DNA of 40,942 bases from an uncultured Pseudomonadota bacterium (lineage in GTDB: Bacteria; Pseudomonadota; Gammaproteobacteria; Burkholderiales; SG8-39). Each line of letters starts with the position of its first letter. Position 1 is the stretch's first letter. The translations under genes were made by a program, and so were the position numbers. The stretch spans positions 1-40,942 of the forward strand of contig CAIKRR010000084.1 of assembly GCA_903829815.1 (NCBI GenBank). The letters are read 5' to 3'. The notes beneath the pieces are model-generated. The model was not told where the DNA came from, made no database searches, and saw nothing but the letters and a program-made list of their open reading frames with translations. This document shows, piece by piece, positions 8,042-16,415 of this stretch.

Positions 8042-10036
8042 TTATCGCGGCTGCGTCCAGACGTTGAGAAGGGCCGGTTGGCCGGATTTCACCACGGCAA
8101 TGGCCTCCTTCAGGGCCGGACCCAGTTGGGCCGGATCCTTGATCGGGCCCTTGGCCCACCAGCCCATCGACTCGGCGAGTTTGTGGTACTCGATGTCCGG
8201 GTTCATGATGCTGGTGCCCACCGGCCCCAGATCACCATCGGTGCGCGGCACGCGGTCGCGGAAGTTCGACAGACGCTGCAGGTGCATCACTTCCTGGTGG
8301 TAACCGCGGTTGTTGTGCATGACCGCGAGCAGCGGAATCTTGTGCTTGGCTGCTGTCCACAGCACGCCCGGGGCAAACATCAGGTCGCCATCGGACTGGA
8401 TGCTCACCGAGAAGCGTCCCAGGTCGCGGTTGGCCAGTGCCGCACCGACTGAAGCCGGGGCGCCGTAACCCACGCCATAGCCACCCGAACGGCCCAGGTT
8501 GTGGTGGTGCTTTTCCATGGCCCAGAGGCGTTGCGGCCAGTTGCTGACGTTGCCCTCCGAGGCGACCAGCGACCAGTCGAGATTCTTGATCTGGGCGTAG
8601 GTTTCCATGCACAGGCGTGCGGTACTGATCGGGCTTGCATCCCAGGCGAGGGCCGCTTCCTGCAGGTTGCGTGCACGCAGCTCGGTCCAGGCCTTGCGAG
8701 CCGCCTCGCCGCGCCGCGCGATGATGTCCTTGCGGCTCTGTGGAATGGCCGCCTTGACCGCTTCGATGAGCGAGGGCAGGGTGGTTTCGGCGTCTGCGGC
8801 CATCTGAACGTCGATTTCCTGCAGGCGCTGGAAGTCCTGGTAGTTGGCCTTGGTAATGAGTTCGGACGAGTTGATGCTGATGAGTTTTGCGCCTTCCTTC
8901 ATGCGCGAACTGTTCTGCCCGATGCCATGCACCCCGTTGTCGGTGAACTGATTGACGGTGGCCCAGAAGTCGGACAGTTCCAGTCCGAGCACGACGTCGG
9001 CACCCGCAACCACCGACTGCATGCTCCACAGGTGATGGGTATTGGGGAAGTTCATGCGGTTGCCTTGATCGACAACCCGCGCCTGAAGCAGTTCGGCCAG
9101 TTCTACCAGCAGGCCGATGCCGGCCGGGGTACGTGCGGCGCGATCGGCCACGATGACCGGATTGTCGGCCAGCGCAAGCAGGCGAGCCGCTTCCTTGACC
9201 GAGCCCGAGTCGCCCTGGGGAGGCGAGGTGGGGGTGTAGCGCGGAATGTAGAGTTTCTGGCTGTGACTTTCCTCCATCGGCTCTTGCTGCAGTCCGGCAT
9301 CGAGCGAGATCGCCACCGGACCATAGGGCGGCGTCATGGCGATCTTGTAGGCGCGTACAAACGACTGGGCAAAGTGTTGCAGTGATACCGGGGTGTCGTC
9401 CCACTTGGTGTAGTCGCGCACGATCGCATTGATGTCCTGCGCCGAGTGGTAGGTCGGTACGCCGGGTGGGCGGTATGCGGCATCCAGATCATTGCCGCCG
9501 ACGATCATGAGCGGCACGCGGTCGCACCACGCGTTGTAGACGCCCATCGTGGCGTGCTGCAAGCCAACGGTGCCGTGGCAGAGTGTCAGGAGGGGTTTGC
9601 CCGAGGCCTTGAAGTAGCCATGGGCCATGCCCACCGCCGACTCTTCGTGCATGCAGGTCAGGTACTCTGGCATCCGGTTTTCGCCATAGTTGATCAGCGA
9701 TTCGTGGATGGCGCGAAAGCTCGATGCGCAGTTGGACGGCAGGTACTTGATGTTCAGCGTCTTGATGACATCGACCATGAAGTCAGAGCCGGCCCGCCCG
9801 CCCAGTCGCGGCAAGGGTGGCGGCGATTGCGTTTCGGCTGCAATCTGGCGCCCCGTGGGTGGCAAGGCTGATGGCGTTCGTTGCGAGCCGCTGCCTGGGG
9901 CATCCGCGGCAACGGTCGCAGCGGGCGTGACTGCACCTGCTGCACCGGCTGCGCTGGCGGCAATCATGCTGCCCATGAACTGCCGTCGATTCGCCCTGGG
10001 CTTGTCCGACCCGGGTTGTTCCTTGCTGGCTGTCAT
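8042..10036 (-). CDS. Tat-exported thiamine-diphosphate-dependent enzyme
   Basis: The 664-residue protein has the acetolactate-synthase/benzoylformate-decarboxylase layout behind a twin-arginine signal (NRRQFMG at 16-22, hydrophobic AASAAGAAGA at 26-35). A PYR domain (about 85-250) carries the catalytic-type glutamate in HEESAVGMAHG (130-140). A central domain (about 278-440) follows, then a PP domain (about 490-664) with the ThDP/Mg signature SDGD (548-551) through HNN (574-576). The N-terminus holds a low-complexity Pro/Ser linker (48-80). The ATG at 10036 was preferred because GGGAGA lies just upstream and the Tat motif is then correctly placed. It is flanked in the operon by a VOC protein (49 bases upstream) and a c-type cytochrome (13 bases downstream). 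This suggests an oxidative decarboxylase or C-C lyase acting on a 2-oxo acid or diketone in the periplasm. The substrate is unknown. Confidence 0.88.
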   Translation of the reverse strand: MTASKEQPGSDKPRANRRQFMGSMIAASAAGAAGAVTPAATVAADAPGSGSQRTPSALPPTGRQIAAETQSPPPLPRLGGRAGSDFMVDVIKTLNIKYLPSNCASSFRAIHESLINYGENRMPEYLTCMHEESAVGMAHGYFKASGKPLLTLCHGTVGLQHATMGVYNAWCDRVPLMIVGGNDLDAAYRPPGVPTYHSAQDINAIVRDYTKWDDTPVSLQHFAQSFVRAYKIAMTPPYGPVAISLDAGLQQEPMEESHSQKLYIPRYTPTSPPQGDSGSVKEAARLLALADNPVIVADRAARTPAGIGLLVELAELLQARVVDQGNRMNFPNTHHLWSMQSVVAGADVVLGLELSDFWATVNQFTDNGVHGIGQNSSRMKEGAKLISINSSELITKANYQDFQRLQEIDVQMAADAETTLPSLIEAVKAAIPQSRKDIIARRGEAARKAWTELRARNLQEAALAWDASPISTARLCMETYAQIKNLDWSLVASEGNVSNWPQRLWAMEKHHHNLGRSGGYGVGYGAPASVGAALANRDLGRFSVSIQSDGDLMFAPGVLWTAAKHKIPLLAVMHNNRGYHQEVMHLQRLSNFRDRVPRTDGDLGPVGTSIMNPDIEYHKLAESMGWWAKGPIKDPAQLGPALKEAIAVVKSGQPALLNVWTQPR

Positions 10037-10085
10037 CGTCGTCTCCCTGCGCCTGGTGGTGGAGTATTGCGTGCCTGATCGCTCT

Positions 10086-10568
10086 CTAGCGCCTGCTCGT
10101 GTCAACCGTCGACGGGGCCATCACTGCGTCGGCTGTCTGGCCTGTCGGTGCCGCAGCAGGGCTACGCACCTTGCCCTCGGTCATCGCCCAGCCTTTCCAG
10201 TTGAGGTCGAAGATGATGCCGTCGGGATCACGAAACTTGCGTTCGAAGTCATCATCCTCGGGTTTCCCGAGGTCGAAGAAGAAGGTGCCGCCGGCCGCCT
10301 CGATGCGAGCCTGCTGGGCGTCGAAGTCGTCGCACTGGAATCCGAAGTGATGAATGCCGGTGAAACCGGCTGCCTGCTTCAGACCCGAGCCCTGTTCCCC
10401 CTTGTACTGGAGAAGTGCAAGGTTGACGACACCATCGCTCAAAAAGCACCGAAAGGCAGTGGGGCCTTCGGACTTTTCTGACCGCTGCAGGCCGAAGGCT
10501 TTTTCATAAAAGTCGGCTGACGCATCGATGTCATTCACACACAGGGCAATGTGGCGGAGCTTGACCAT
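10086..10568 (-). CDS. VOC superfamily protein (glyoxalase/dioxygenase-like)
   Basis: The 160-residue protein opens with the VOC strand MVKLRHIALCVND and the DIDASADFYEKAFGL helix. It continues through IHHFGFQCDD (72-81) to FRDPDGIIFDLNWKG (112-126). His6, His74 and an acidic residue near 121 are candidate metal ligands. The family includes glyoxalases, epimerases and extradiol dioxygenases, and I cannot tell which applies. The ATG at 10568 is preceded by AGAGGA, 8 bases upstream. There is no signal peptide, so it is cytoplasmic, unlike its two operon partners. It is the first gene of the leftward operon. The C-terminal 30 residues are a low-complexity tail beyond the fold. Confidence 0.85.
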   Translation of the reverse strand: MVKLRHIALCVNDIDASADFYEKAFGLQRSEKSEGPTAFRCFLSDGVVNLALLQYKGEQGSGLKQAAGFTGIHHFGFQCDDFDAQQARIEAAGGTFFFDLGKPEDDDFERKFRDPDGIIFDLNWKGWAMTEGKVRSPAAAPTGQTADAVMAPSTVDTSRR

Positions 10569-10898
10569 GGCAGGGGTCCTCTTTCGAAGTGTCGATGCCC
10601 GAAGTCGGCCCGGACCACGGAACCGACGGGGCGGGTTGGCCATCGCAGGCCACAGTTGTCTGGACATTTTTTGTGAAGACACGATACGCCTCGCCTCCCT
10701 TCTTCACAAGATTTCGAGCGTCGGGCATCGCCCTTGGTCCGAAAAAGCCCGTGCGCTGCCGCCGTCCAGATGCGTCGTGACTGACAAGTTTTTCCGGTGC
10801 CGCAACAGACCTTCATGGTCATGCGGCTTTTCCCTCCGTAGACTTTTACGCGTTTTTCTCATGCCCCCCTTCTGACAAGCCTCGCTCCGGAGCCAATC
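10569..10898. other. 330-bp divergent intergenic region
   Basis: The region lies between the VOC gene (minus) and the Sel1-repeat gene (plus). It holds a spaced 9-bp inverted repeat (10671-10709, listed separately) and A/T-rich patches near 10660-10672 and 10845-10857 that may be promoter elements. Open frames across it have no ribosome sites or family resemblance. No RNA gene is recognised. Confidence 0.5.
10671..10709. promoter_or_regulatory. Spaced 9-bp inverted repeat, candidate operator
   Basis: TTGTGAAGA (10671-10679) and TCTTCACAA (10701-10709) are exact reverse complements with a 21-base spacer (centre-to-centre 30 bases, about three helical turns). The site lies 102-141 bases upstream of the VOC start and about 190 bases upstream of the Sel1-protein start. 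It could bind a dimeric regulator of either transcript. No T-run follows, so it is not a terminator. Confidence 0.35.
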
Positions 10899-13085
10899 AT
10901 GCGCCATGCCCATACAGCCCTCAGAGCCTTGGTGCTTGCCCTGATGCTCGCCCCATCGATCGCCCCAACGCCTGCCCTGGCCGATGCCGAATCGGCGGCG
11001 CGTGCCGCTGCAGCACTGGCCGAGGGCAATTTTGCCGCCGTCAAGGAAGCCTGCCAGGGTGCTGCCGATGCCGACGATGCACTGTGTCTGGAGATGATGG
11101 CCCGCTCGCTGCTCGAGGCGAAGAATCCTGAGCGTGATCCGAAGCGGGCCATTGCCTACTTGAAACGCTCGGCCGATGCCGGCAATGCCAGTGCGCAATC
11201 ACGGCTGGGGCTTGAGCACTTCTTCGGCACCAATGCCGAGCCCAATACCGAGATGGTGCTCGGCTACCTGGGCAAGGCGGCAGCCGGTGGCAATCTCCAG
11301 GCGCGTGCCAACCTGGGCAATCTTTACCGCGACGGCCGGCTGGTTGCTCGCGATCTGGTCAAGGCGCGCGAGTTGTACGCCTCGTCGACCACAGACCCAG
11401 CGCGTCTTGCCTACGCCGAGATGGCCTTCTATGGCGAAGGCGGCCCGCGTGACCCGCAAAAGGCGATCGACACCTTTACCGAACTGGTCCGATCCAGCGC
11501 CGATGTCAGCGCAAAGCGGGCCCAGGCGGGCCTGGAAACGGTGAAGAAGTATGCCGATGCCCCCCGGTGGGATCTGGCCATCTATCTCAATCCGTATTCG
11601 CCCGACGTGCGCAGGAATCTCGAGGGCAGGCTCGTGATGCGCGATGTGCCGGCTGGTCAGTCCATCGGGCTGTGCTGGCCCGAGAACTTCTACCGAGAAG
11701 TGCTCACGCCAGCCGCTGCCGCGCTACCCGGATTCGATGCCCGGGTTCGTCAGCGTTTCCCCAAGGCGCTTGCCGAGGCGGGAGTGCGCGCGAGCGGGGT
11801 TCGGCTGGTGACTGATGGGGCCTGCATCCGTTCCTCGCCGCTGCTCGTGGCCACCCGGGGCCTCAATGCATCACTTGGCTCTGCCATCACCCTGACAATG
11901 GGAGGTGACAATCGCGAGACCACCCAGGTGGCTCGGGTCGATTTCATGAGCCTGGTGCAGGAGTGGGTGCTCGAAGGTCGTGATCGCAATGCCCAGCAGT
12001 TCAACGACACCTTTGCCGATCGCCTGAGCAAGTGGGCTCTCAATTCGGCGGTGGAGAGCGGCAAGCCGATCCTTGCCGCCATCACCCTCGATGGCGCTGC
12101 TGCGAATCTGGGCGTGTGCACCCTGAAAGGTACGGCAGGCAGTGCACAGACGATCGCTGGCATGGGTGAGTTCTGGTCGCGTCGCAAGCCTGTCATCAAC
12201 TTTGCCGCTGCGACTCCACGTGAATTCGACTCGCCCGATGCCCTGTTTGACGCGGTGACCGCGAAGTCCGGTGGCTGCCAGGTCGTGATCGCGGCAGGTG
12301 ATGTGGTCAACAAGCTGAGCGCTGCCTTGACGCGTGACAAGGTGGGGCACAAGGTGGTCGCCGATATGGCCTGGACGGTTGCCGGCTTGGCCGAGTTCGC
12401 CGCGCGGACGCGTGGATTCGAGAGCGCCGCGCAGATGGCCTTTGCCGAATCGATCAAGGCAAGCCCTGATGATGTGCGAAAGCTTTCTGCGCTCGGTGTG
12501 TCCCAGCCTGACGAACTCAAGGAAGCCCAGCGACGTGCCAGTGTCGGCAAGTATCCGGTGGAACTGGGCTCGGTCGAGGCCATTGTCCAGTTCGTCGATG
12601 ATGAGGCCGCCGGCAAGAAGGTCAAGAAGACCGCGGCCCAGGTGGCGCGCGAGCGCATTGCGGCCGACGAGGCTGCGAGGCGTAAGCAACTGGCGGCAGA
12701 GGAGGCTGCGCGCCGCGCCGAAGAAGCGGCGCGCAAGAAGAGCGAGGCCGCCGCTGCCGAGCAAAAGAAGCGCGATGACCTTGATCGGAACGCCGAACGA
12801 CTTTCCGAGATCGCCGGTATTGTCGGAACCTCGGCCTGCCGCACCTCTGCCGAAGATCACGTCACTTCGGTGGAGAAGTTCAGTCACAAGTGGGATGACC
12901 TGGGCTTTCTGGGCACCTACTTTGACAAGTTTCTCGTGCATGTCGAGACGCCCGGTGTCCTCACCATGGTGTCCAACCACCTGAGCATGCAAAACGGCTT
13001 TGGCGCCTTCAAGCGGGTGAAGTTGCTGTGCGACTACGATACCCGCGCCAAGAAGGTGCTTCGCGTCACGATCGACGATCGCTGA
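10899..13085 (+). CDS. Exported Sel1-repeat (TPR-like) protein with coiled-coil segment
   Basis: The 728-residue protein has a signal peptide (hydrophobic LRALVLALMLAPSIA, cleavage near PALA-D at 28-29). Sel1-type helical repeats follow at about 70-200 (AIAYLKRSADAGNASAQSRL, YLGKAAAGGNLQARANLGNLYRDG, AYAEMAFYGEGGPRD). The large middle region (220-580) is of no family I recognise. An Ala/Glu/Arg/Lys-rich coiled coil spans about 585-655, and a small C-terminal domain contains two cysteines. Sel1 repeats usually scaffold protein-protein contacts, often in the periplasm or envelope. GGAG lies 7 bases before the ATG. It stands alone, with 82 bases to the next operon. Function unknown. Confidence 0.8.
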   Translation: MRHAHTALRALVLALMLAPSIAPTPALADAESAARAAAALAEGNFAAVKEACQGAADADDALCLEMMARSLLEAKNPERDPKRAIAYLKRSADAGNASAQSRLGLEHFFGTNAEPNTEMVLGYLGKAAAGGNLQARANLGNLYRDGRLVARDLVKARELYASSTTDPARLAYAEMAFYGEGGPRDPQKAIDTFTELVRSSADVSAKRAQAGLETVKKYADAPRWDLAIYLNPYSPDVRRNLEGRLVMRDVPAGQSIGLCWPENFYREVLTPAAAALPGFDARVRQRFPKALAEAGVRASGVRLVTDGACIRSSPLLVATRGLNASLGSAITLTMGGDNRETTQVARVDFMSLVQEWVLEGRDRNAQQFNDTFADRLSKWALNSAVESGKPILAAITLDGAAANLGVCTLKGTAGSAQTIAGMGEFWSRRKPVINFAAATPREFDSPDALFDAVTAKSGGCQVVIAAGDVVNKLSAALTRDKVGHKVVADMAWTVAGLAEFAARTRGFESAAQMAFAESIKASPDDVRKLSALGVSQPDELKEAQRRASVGKYPVELGSVEAIVQFVDDEAAGKKVKKTAAQVARERIAADEAARRKQLAAEEAARRAEEAARKKSEAAAAEQKKRDDLDRNAERLSEIAGIVGTSACRTSAEDHVTSVEKFSHKWDDLGFLGTYFDKFLVHVETPGVLTMVSNHLSMQNGFGAFKRVKLLCDYDTRAKKVLRVTIDDR

Positions 13086-13167
13086 CCTCGATGGGGGCTG
13101 CGGTGCCCCTTGGGTCCCCGCCTCCGGGTTTATTGGGTACCATGCGGCCCAGAAGAGGAGGAGACCC

Positions 13168-14178
13168 ATGCGCATGCCCTTGCGGTTGTCGTTGAGCCGG
13201 TTTGCGTTGGCCCGTTGCGCACGTCTCGTGTTCGCGCTTGCAGCGGTTTTCGTGATGTCACCGCTCTGGGCCCAGTCGGCGTGGCCGCTGCGTCCGGTGA
13301 AGATCGTCGTGCCGATGCCGCCCGGGGGTGGCACCGATGCCTGGGCGCGGATCGCGGCCGAGAAGTTCGGCGAGATTCTCGGCCAGCCCTTTGTGGTCGA
13401 CAATCGGCCTGGCGCTGGCACCATGATTGGTGCTGAACTGGTGGCCAAAGCGACACCCGACGGCTACACGCTGCTGGTCGGTGATATTGGCACCTATGCG
13501 GTCAACCCCAATCTGTATCGTCGCATTGCCTACGACCCGGGCAAGGATCTGGCCCCCGTCACGCTGACGGCGCGCCATTTGCTTGGATTGATCGTGCCGG
13601 CTGGCTCGGACATCACGTCGGTTCAGCAACTGGTCGACAAGGCGCGTGCGCGTCCCGGGGCACTCAACTACGGATCGGCCGGCATCGGCAGTCCGCACCA
13701 TCTGGCCATGGCGCTTTTCGAGCGTACCGCCGGGGTACAGATGAACCACGTGCCCTACAAGGGTGGTGCGCCCCTTGCGGCCGACATGCTCGCAGGGCAA
13801 CTTGATGCAGCCTTCATCGATCTGCCTACGGCGCTGCCGCTGGTGCGTGCTGGCAAGCTCAGGGCGATTGCGGTGAGTACGCGCGAGCGGCTCGATCTGC
13901 TGCCGGGCGTCACAACGCTGGTCGAACTGGGGTATACCGACTACCGCGCCGAGGCCTGGCAAGGATTGATGGTGCCGGCCGGGACGCCTGATGAGATCAT
14001 CACCCGCCTCAATGCGGCCTATGCGCGCGCCAGTACCGACCCTGCCTTCCGGCGCCGCTTTGGCGAGATCGGCATCGAACTCACGCCCAGCACGCCGCAG
14101 GAGTTTGATGCGTTCCGACGCGCCGAGACCGCCCGCTGGGGTGTGCTCATTCGCGAGAAGGGCATTTCGGCCGATTGA
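13168..14178 (+). CDS. Bug/TctC family periplasmic binding protein (1 of 4)
   Basis: The 336-residue protein has a signal peptide ending near LWAQ (32-35). Family motifs are WPLRPVKIVVPMPPGGGTD (38-56), FVVDNRPGAGTMIGAELVAK, TPDGYTLLVGD and MNHVPYKGGAPLAADMLAGQ. Bug proteins bind carboxylates, amino acids and other small anions, classically for tripartite tricarboxylate transporters. No TctA or TctB membrane gene is in the window. Here it heads an operon with a complete ABC importer. The ribosome site GAGGAGGAG is very strong. Whether it supplies the ABC system, senses substrate or partners a remote TctAB is unknown. Confidence 0.92.
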   Translation: MRMPLRLSLSRFALARCARLVFALAAVFVMSPLWAQSAWPLRPVKIVVPMPPGGGTDAWARIAAEKFGEILGQPFVVDNRPGAGTMIGAELVAKATPDGYTLLVGDIGTYAVNPNLYRRIAYDPGKDLAPVTLTARHLLGLIVPAGSDITSVQQLVDKARARPGALNYGSAGIGSPHHLAMALFERTAGVQMNHVPYKGGAPLAADMLAGQLDAAFIDLPTALPLVRAGKLRAIAVSTRERLDLLPGVTTLVELGYTDYRAEAWQGLMVPAGTPDEIITRLNAAYARASTDPAFRRRFGEIGIELTPSTPQEFDAFRRAETARWGVLIREKGISAD

Positions 14179-14220
14179 AGGGGGGCTGGTTGCCGCCTGC
14201 GCGCGCAGCAACAAACCCTG

Positions 14221-14250
14221 TGCCTGTGGGGCCTGCAGGCCGCACAGGCA
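14221..14250. promoter_or_regulatory. Long intercistronic hairpin before the ABC binding-protein gene
   Basis: TGCCTGTG (14221-14228) pairs with CACAGGCA (14243-14250), and the interior GGCC-TGCA-GGCC extends the stem. The only break is one G/G mismatch, giving 12 pairs over 30 bases. On the plus strand it is followed by A-rich sequence, not a T-run, and ends 23 bases before the ATG at 14274. It is more likely an mRNA-processing or stability element, or a partial attenuator, than a full terminator. Confidence 0.5.
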
Positions 14251-14273
14251 AAAAAGACAAACATGGAGACGAC

Positions 14274-15521
14274 ATGAAACAGATCATCGAGATGAATCGC
14301 GCAGCGTCAGGCCGCGCGCTGCCGGTAGCGACCCTTGCCGCCGTGTGCCTCGCCTCGGGCCTCGCCTCGGGCCTTGCGTCGCCGGTCGCGAGGGCGCAGG
14401 CCGGTGCGCCGATCAAGATCGGTTTCAACACGGAACTGACCGGCCCGTGGACCTTCTTCGGCAACAGTTGCGTAGCAGGCTTGAAAATGGCCAGCGAGGA
14501 GATCAACAAGGCCGGCGGTGTTCTTGGACGACCGCTTGAATTCGTGGTGGTCGACAACCAGACCAGCCCGACCCAGGCGGTCGCCGCTTCACGCAATCTG
14601 GACGTCAATGACAAGGTGGTGGCCTTGAGCGGGCCGACCAACTCGGACACCGCGCTTGCGATCTACGGGTATGCCGAGCAGCAGAAGTTGCCCTACCTGG
14701 TGCCGGTGGCCGCCTTTCCACAACTCACCAAGCCCGGTACCCGCTACACCTTTCGCATCGAGCCCAACGCGGCTGGCTGGGGTTATTCGCTGGCGCGCTT
14801 CCTCGAGGAGCGCAAGCCCGGTGCCCGCGTCGCGATGATGTACTCCGATGCGGCGCTGATGCGCGCAGTGGTGGCAGGCTTCAAGTACCAGGCCCCACGC
14901 TCGAAGCTCAACATCGTGGCCGACATCCTGTTTCCGCAGGGCTCCAGTGACGCCACCGTCCAGGCGGCCCAGGTGCGTGCAGCCAACCCCGATTACGTCA
15001 TTCTCATGGGGGCAGGGGCGTTCGACAATGTGTTGAACAACCAGTTGATCGATCTGGGCGTGAAACCCGAGCAGATGATCCATCCGTTTGCGATGACCAC
15101 CATGATCTTTGGCTGGGGACAGCGCAGTGCCGGTGCAATCTACGGCACCTTCTTCGATCATGGGCTGGACGGTCTGACGCGCGAGGGCAAGGACTTCATC
15201 ACCCGCTTCGATGCTGCCAACAGCCGTCCGCCGTCGTATGTCGAGAACTATTGCTACAACACACCGTACATCTTCAAGGAGGCGCTGGCGCTGGCAGGCA
15301 GCGCCGATCGGGAGAAGCTGCGCGAGGCATTCACGCGCCTGAAGACGCGCGAGGTGACCAGCGGCATTCCGATTGCCTTTGACAAGAATGGCGCGCGCAA
15401 GGAATACATCTATTTCATGCAGATCGTATCGGTCGATGGCAAGCGAACCTACAAGTCCAGGCAGATCCACTATGCCGAGTGGGATGCCGATGACATTCCG
15501 GTCTACGAACTGGTCAAGTAG
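14274..15521 (+). CDS. ABC transporter substrate-binding protein, LivJ/LivK type
   Basis: The 415-residue type I periplasmic binding protein (Peripla_BP_6) has a signal peptide about 43 residues long, ending near ARAQAG. Motifs include IKIGFNTELTGPWTFFG, AGLKMASEEINKAGGVLGRP, VVVDNQTSPTQAV and PTNSDTALAIYGYAEQQKLP. Members of this branch in catabolic operons bind aromatic acids, amides or other organic anions as well as branched amino acids. The ATG at 14274 follows GGAGA and the signal peptide. The operon order is binding protein, two permeases, two ATPases. A 12-bp duplication lengthens the signal peptide. Confidence 0.92.
   Translation: MKQIIEMNRAASGRALPVATLAAVCLASGLASGLASPVARAQAGAPIKIGFNTELTGPWTFFGNSCVAGLKMASEEINKAGGVLGRPLEFVVVDNQTSPTQAVAASRNLDVNDKVVALSGPTNSDTALAIYGYAEQQKLPYLVPVAAFPQLTKPGTRYTFRIEPNAAGWGYSLARFLEERKPGARVAMMYSDAALMRAVVAGFKYQAPRSKLNIVADILFPQGSSDATVQAAQVRAANPDYVILMGAGAFDNVLNNQLIDLGVKPEQMIHPFAMTTMIFGWGQRSAGAIYGTFFDHGLDGLTREGKDFITRFDAANSRPPSYVENYCYNTPYIFKEALALAGSADREKLREAFTRLKTREVTSGIPIAFDKNGARKEYIYFMQIVSVDGKRTYKSRQIHYAEWDADDIPVYELVK
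14349..14384 (+). repeat. In-frame 12-bp tandem repeat in a signal-peptide coding region
   Basis: CTCGCCTCGGGC occurs twice in tandem (14349-14360 and 14361-14372), followed by a degenerate third copy. It encodes LASG-LASG-LAS inside the hydrophobic core of the binding-protein signal peptide. Copy-number change would alter core length by four residues without a frameshift. Confidence 0.75.
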
Positions 15522-15536
15522 TCTGGAGTACGCCTG

Positions 15537-16415
15537 TTGACTGATGCAACACTGCTGGTCCTTGCCTCGACGCTGAGCACTGGCCTGATCCTGGGCGCCA
15601 TCTTCGCGCTGGTGGCGGCCGGGGTCACCATCGTCTATGGCTGCGTCTGGCTGCCCAATGCGAGCAACGGGCAGTTCTTCCTGCTCGCGGCACTGGCCGC
15701 CTGGAGTCTTGCCGGGGCCGGGTGGTCGAGTGCTGCCGCGATCATCGGCGTTCTCTTCATGGGGATTGCGCTTTCGCTTGTCATCGAGTGGGTGCTGGTG
15801 CGACGGCTCTACGATGTGCCTGAGCGCAATGTCGCCTATTTCGTGGTGACGCTGGGCCTCACCCAGATCATGTCGGGTATCTTCGCGATGAGCTGGGGGC
15901 TCTGGAGTGATCAGTTCACCTTGCCCCCGCTGGTCGATGGCATCACGATGATTGGACCGTTTCCGATGACCAACAACCGCATCGTGGTACTGGCCATCGC
16001 GCTCGGCGTACTTGCGGTTCTGTTCGCGGCACTGCGCTACCACCCCTATGGCCGTGCTCTGCGTGCCGTTTTCCAGAATCGCGAAGCGGCGGCGCTGCGT
16101 GGGGTGAACGTACGTGCGATCTACCGCTTGTCGTTTCTGCTGGGTTCTTCAATCATCTTTCTGGGCGGCATGTTGTTCGCCCTGGCCTACAGTTTCGATC
16201 TCACCGTGGCCTGGACGATGTCGGTGACCGCCTTTGCCATCATGATTGTGGGCGGCCCCGGGTCAGTGCTCGGAGCGCTTGTCGTGGGCATGGTGTTCGG
16301 CTTCACGCAGGCTATCGTCAGCATCTTTGCCAGTCCCACTGCGGCGACCTTCTCCTATCTGCTTGCGATGCTCGCCATGCTGCTGTTTCGACCCAGCGGG
16401 CTGTTCAACCGATGA
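15537..16415 (+). CDS. livH: Branched-chain-type ABC permease LivH
   Basis: The 292-residue polytopic inner-membrane protein is of the HAAT permease family. Recognisable stretches are LILGAIFALVAAGVTIVYG (18-36), YHPYGRALRAVFQNREAAALRGVN and the C-terminal FRPSGLFNR. It forms the translocation channel with the LivM-like partner. The start is a TTG 15 bases after the binding-protein stop; an ATG six bases later is out of frame. Its stop overlaps the next start as ATGA, giving tight translational coupling. Confidence 0.93.
   Translation: MTDATLLVLASTLSTGLILGAIFALVAAGVTIVYGCVWLPNASNGQFFLLAALAAWSLAGAGWSSAAAIIGVLFMGIALSLVIEWVLVRRLYDVPERNVAYFVVTLGLTQIMSGIFAMSWGLWSDQFTLPPLVDGITMIGPFPMTNNRIVVLAIALGVLAVLFAALRYHPYGRALRAVFQNREAAALRGVNVRAIYRLSFLLGSSIIFLGGMLFALAYSFDLTVAWTMSVTAFAIMIVGGPGSVLGALVVGMVFGFTQAIVSIFASPTAATFSYLLAMLAMLLFRPSGLFNR

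Noticed and set aside
8232-9404. 390-codon minus-strand frame overlapping the ThDP gene
   Set aside because: It lies in another frame of the same strand. The ThDP frame has clear motifs throughout, and this one is Arg/Gln/Gly-rich noise.
13093-13110. GGGGGC/GCCCCT stem after the Sel1-repeat gene as a terminator
   Set aside because: The stem is only five GC pairs plus a wobble, and only two T follow it. This is too weak to call.
11871-13448. 525-codon minus-strand frame opposite the Sel1-repeat gene
   Set aside because: Long antisense frames are expected in GC-rich coding DNA. There is no domain, and it crosses into the Bug gene.
14589-16043. 484-codon minus-strand frame opposite the ABC genes
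   Set aside because: It is antisense to two well-supported transporter genes and has an implausible composition.
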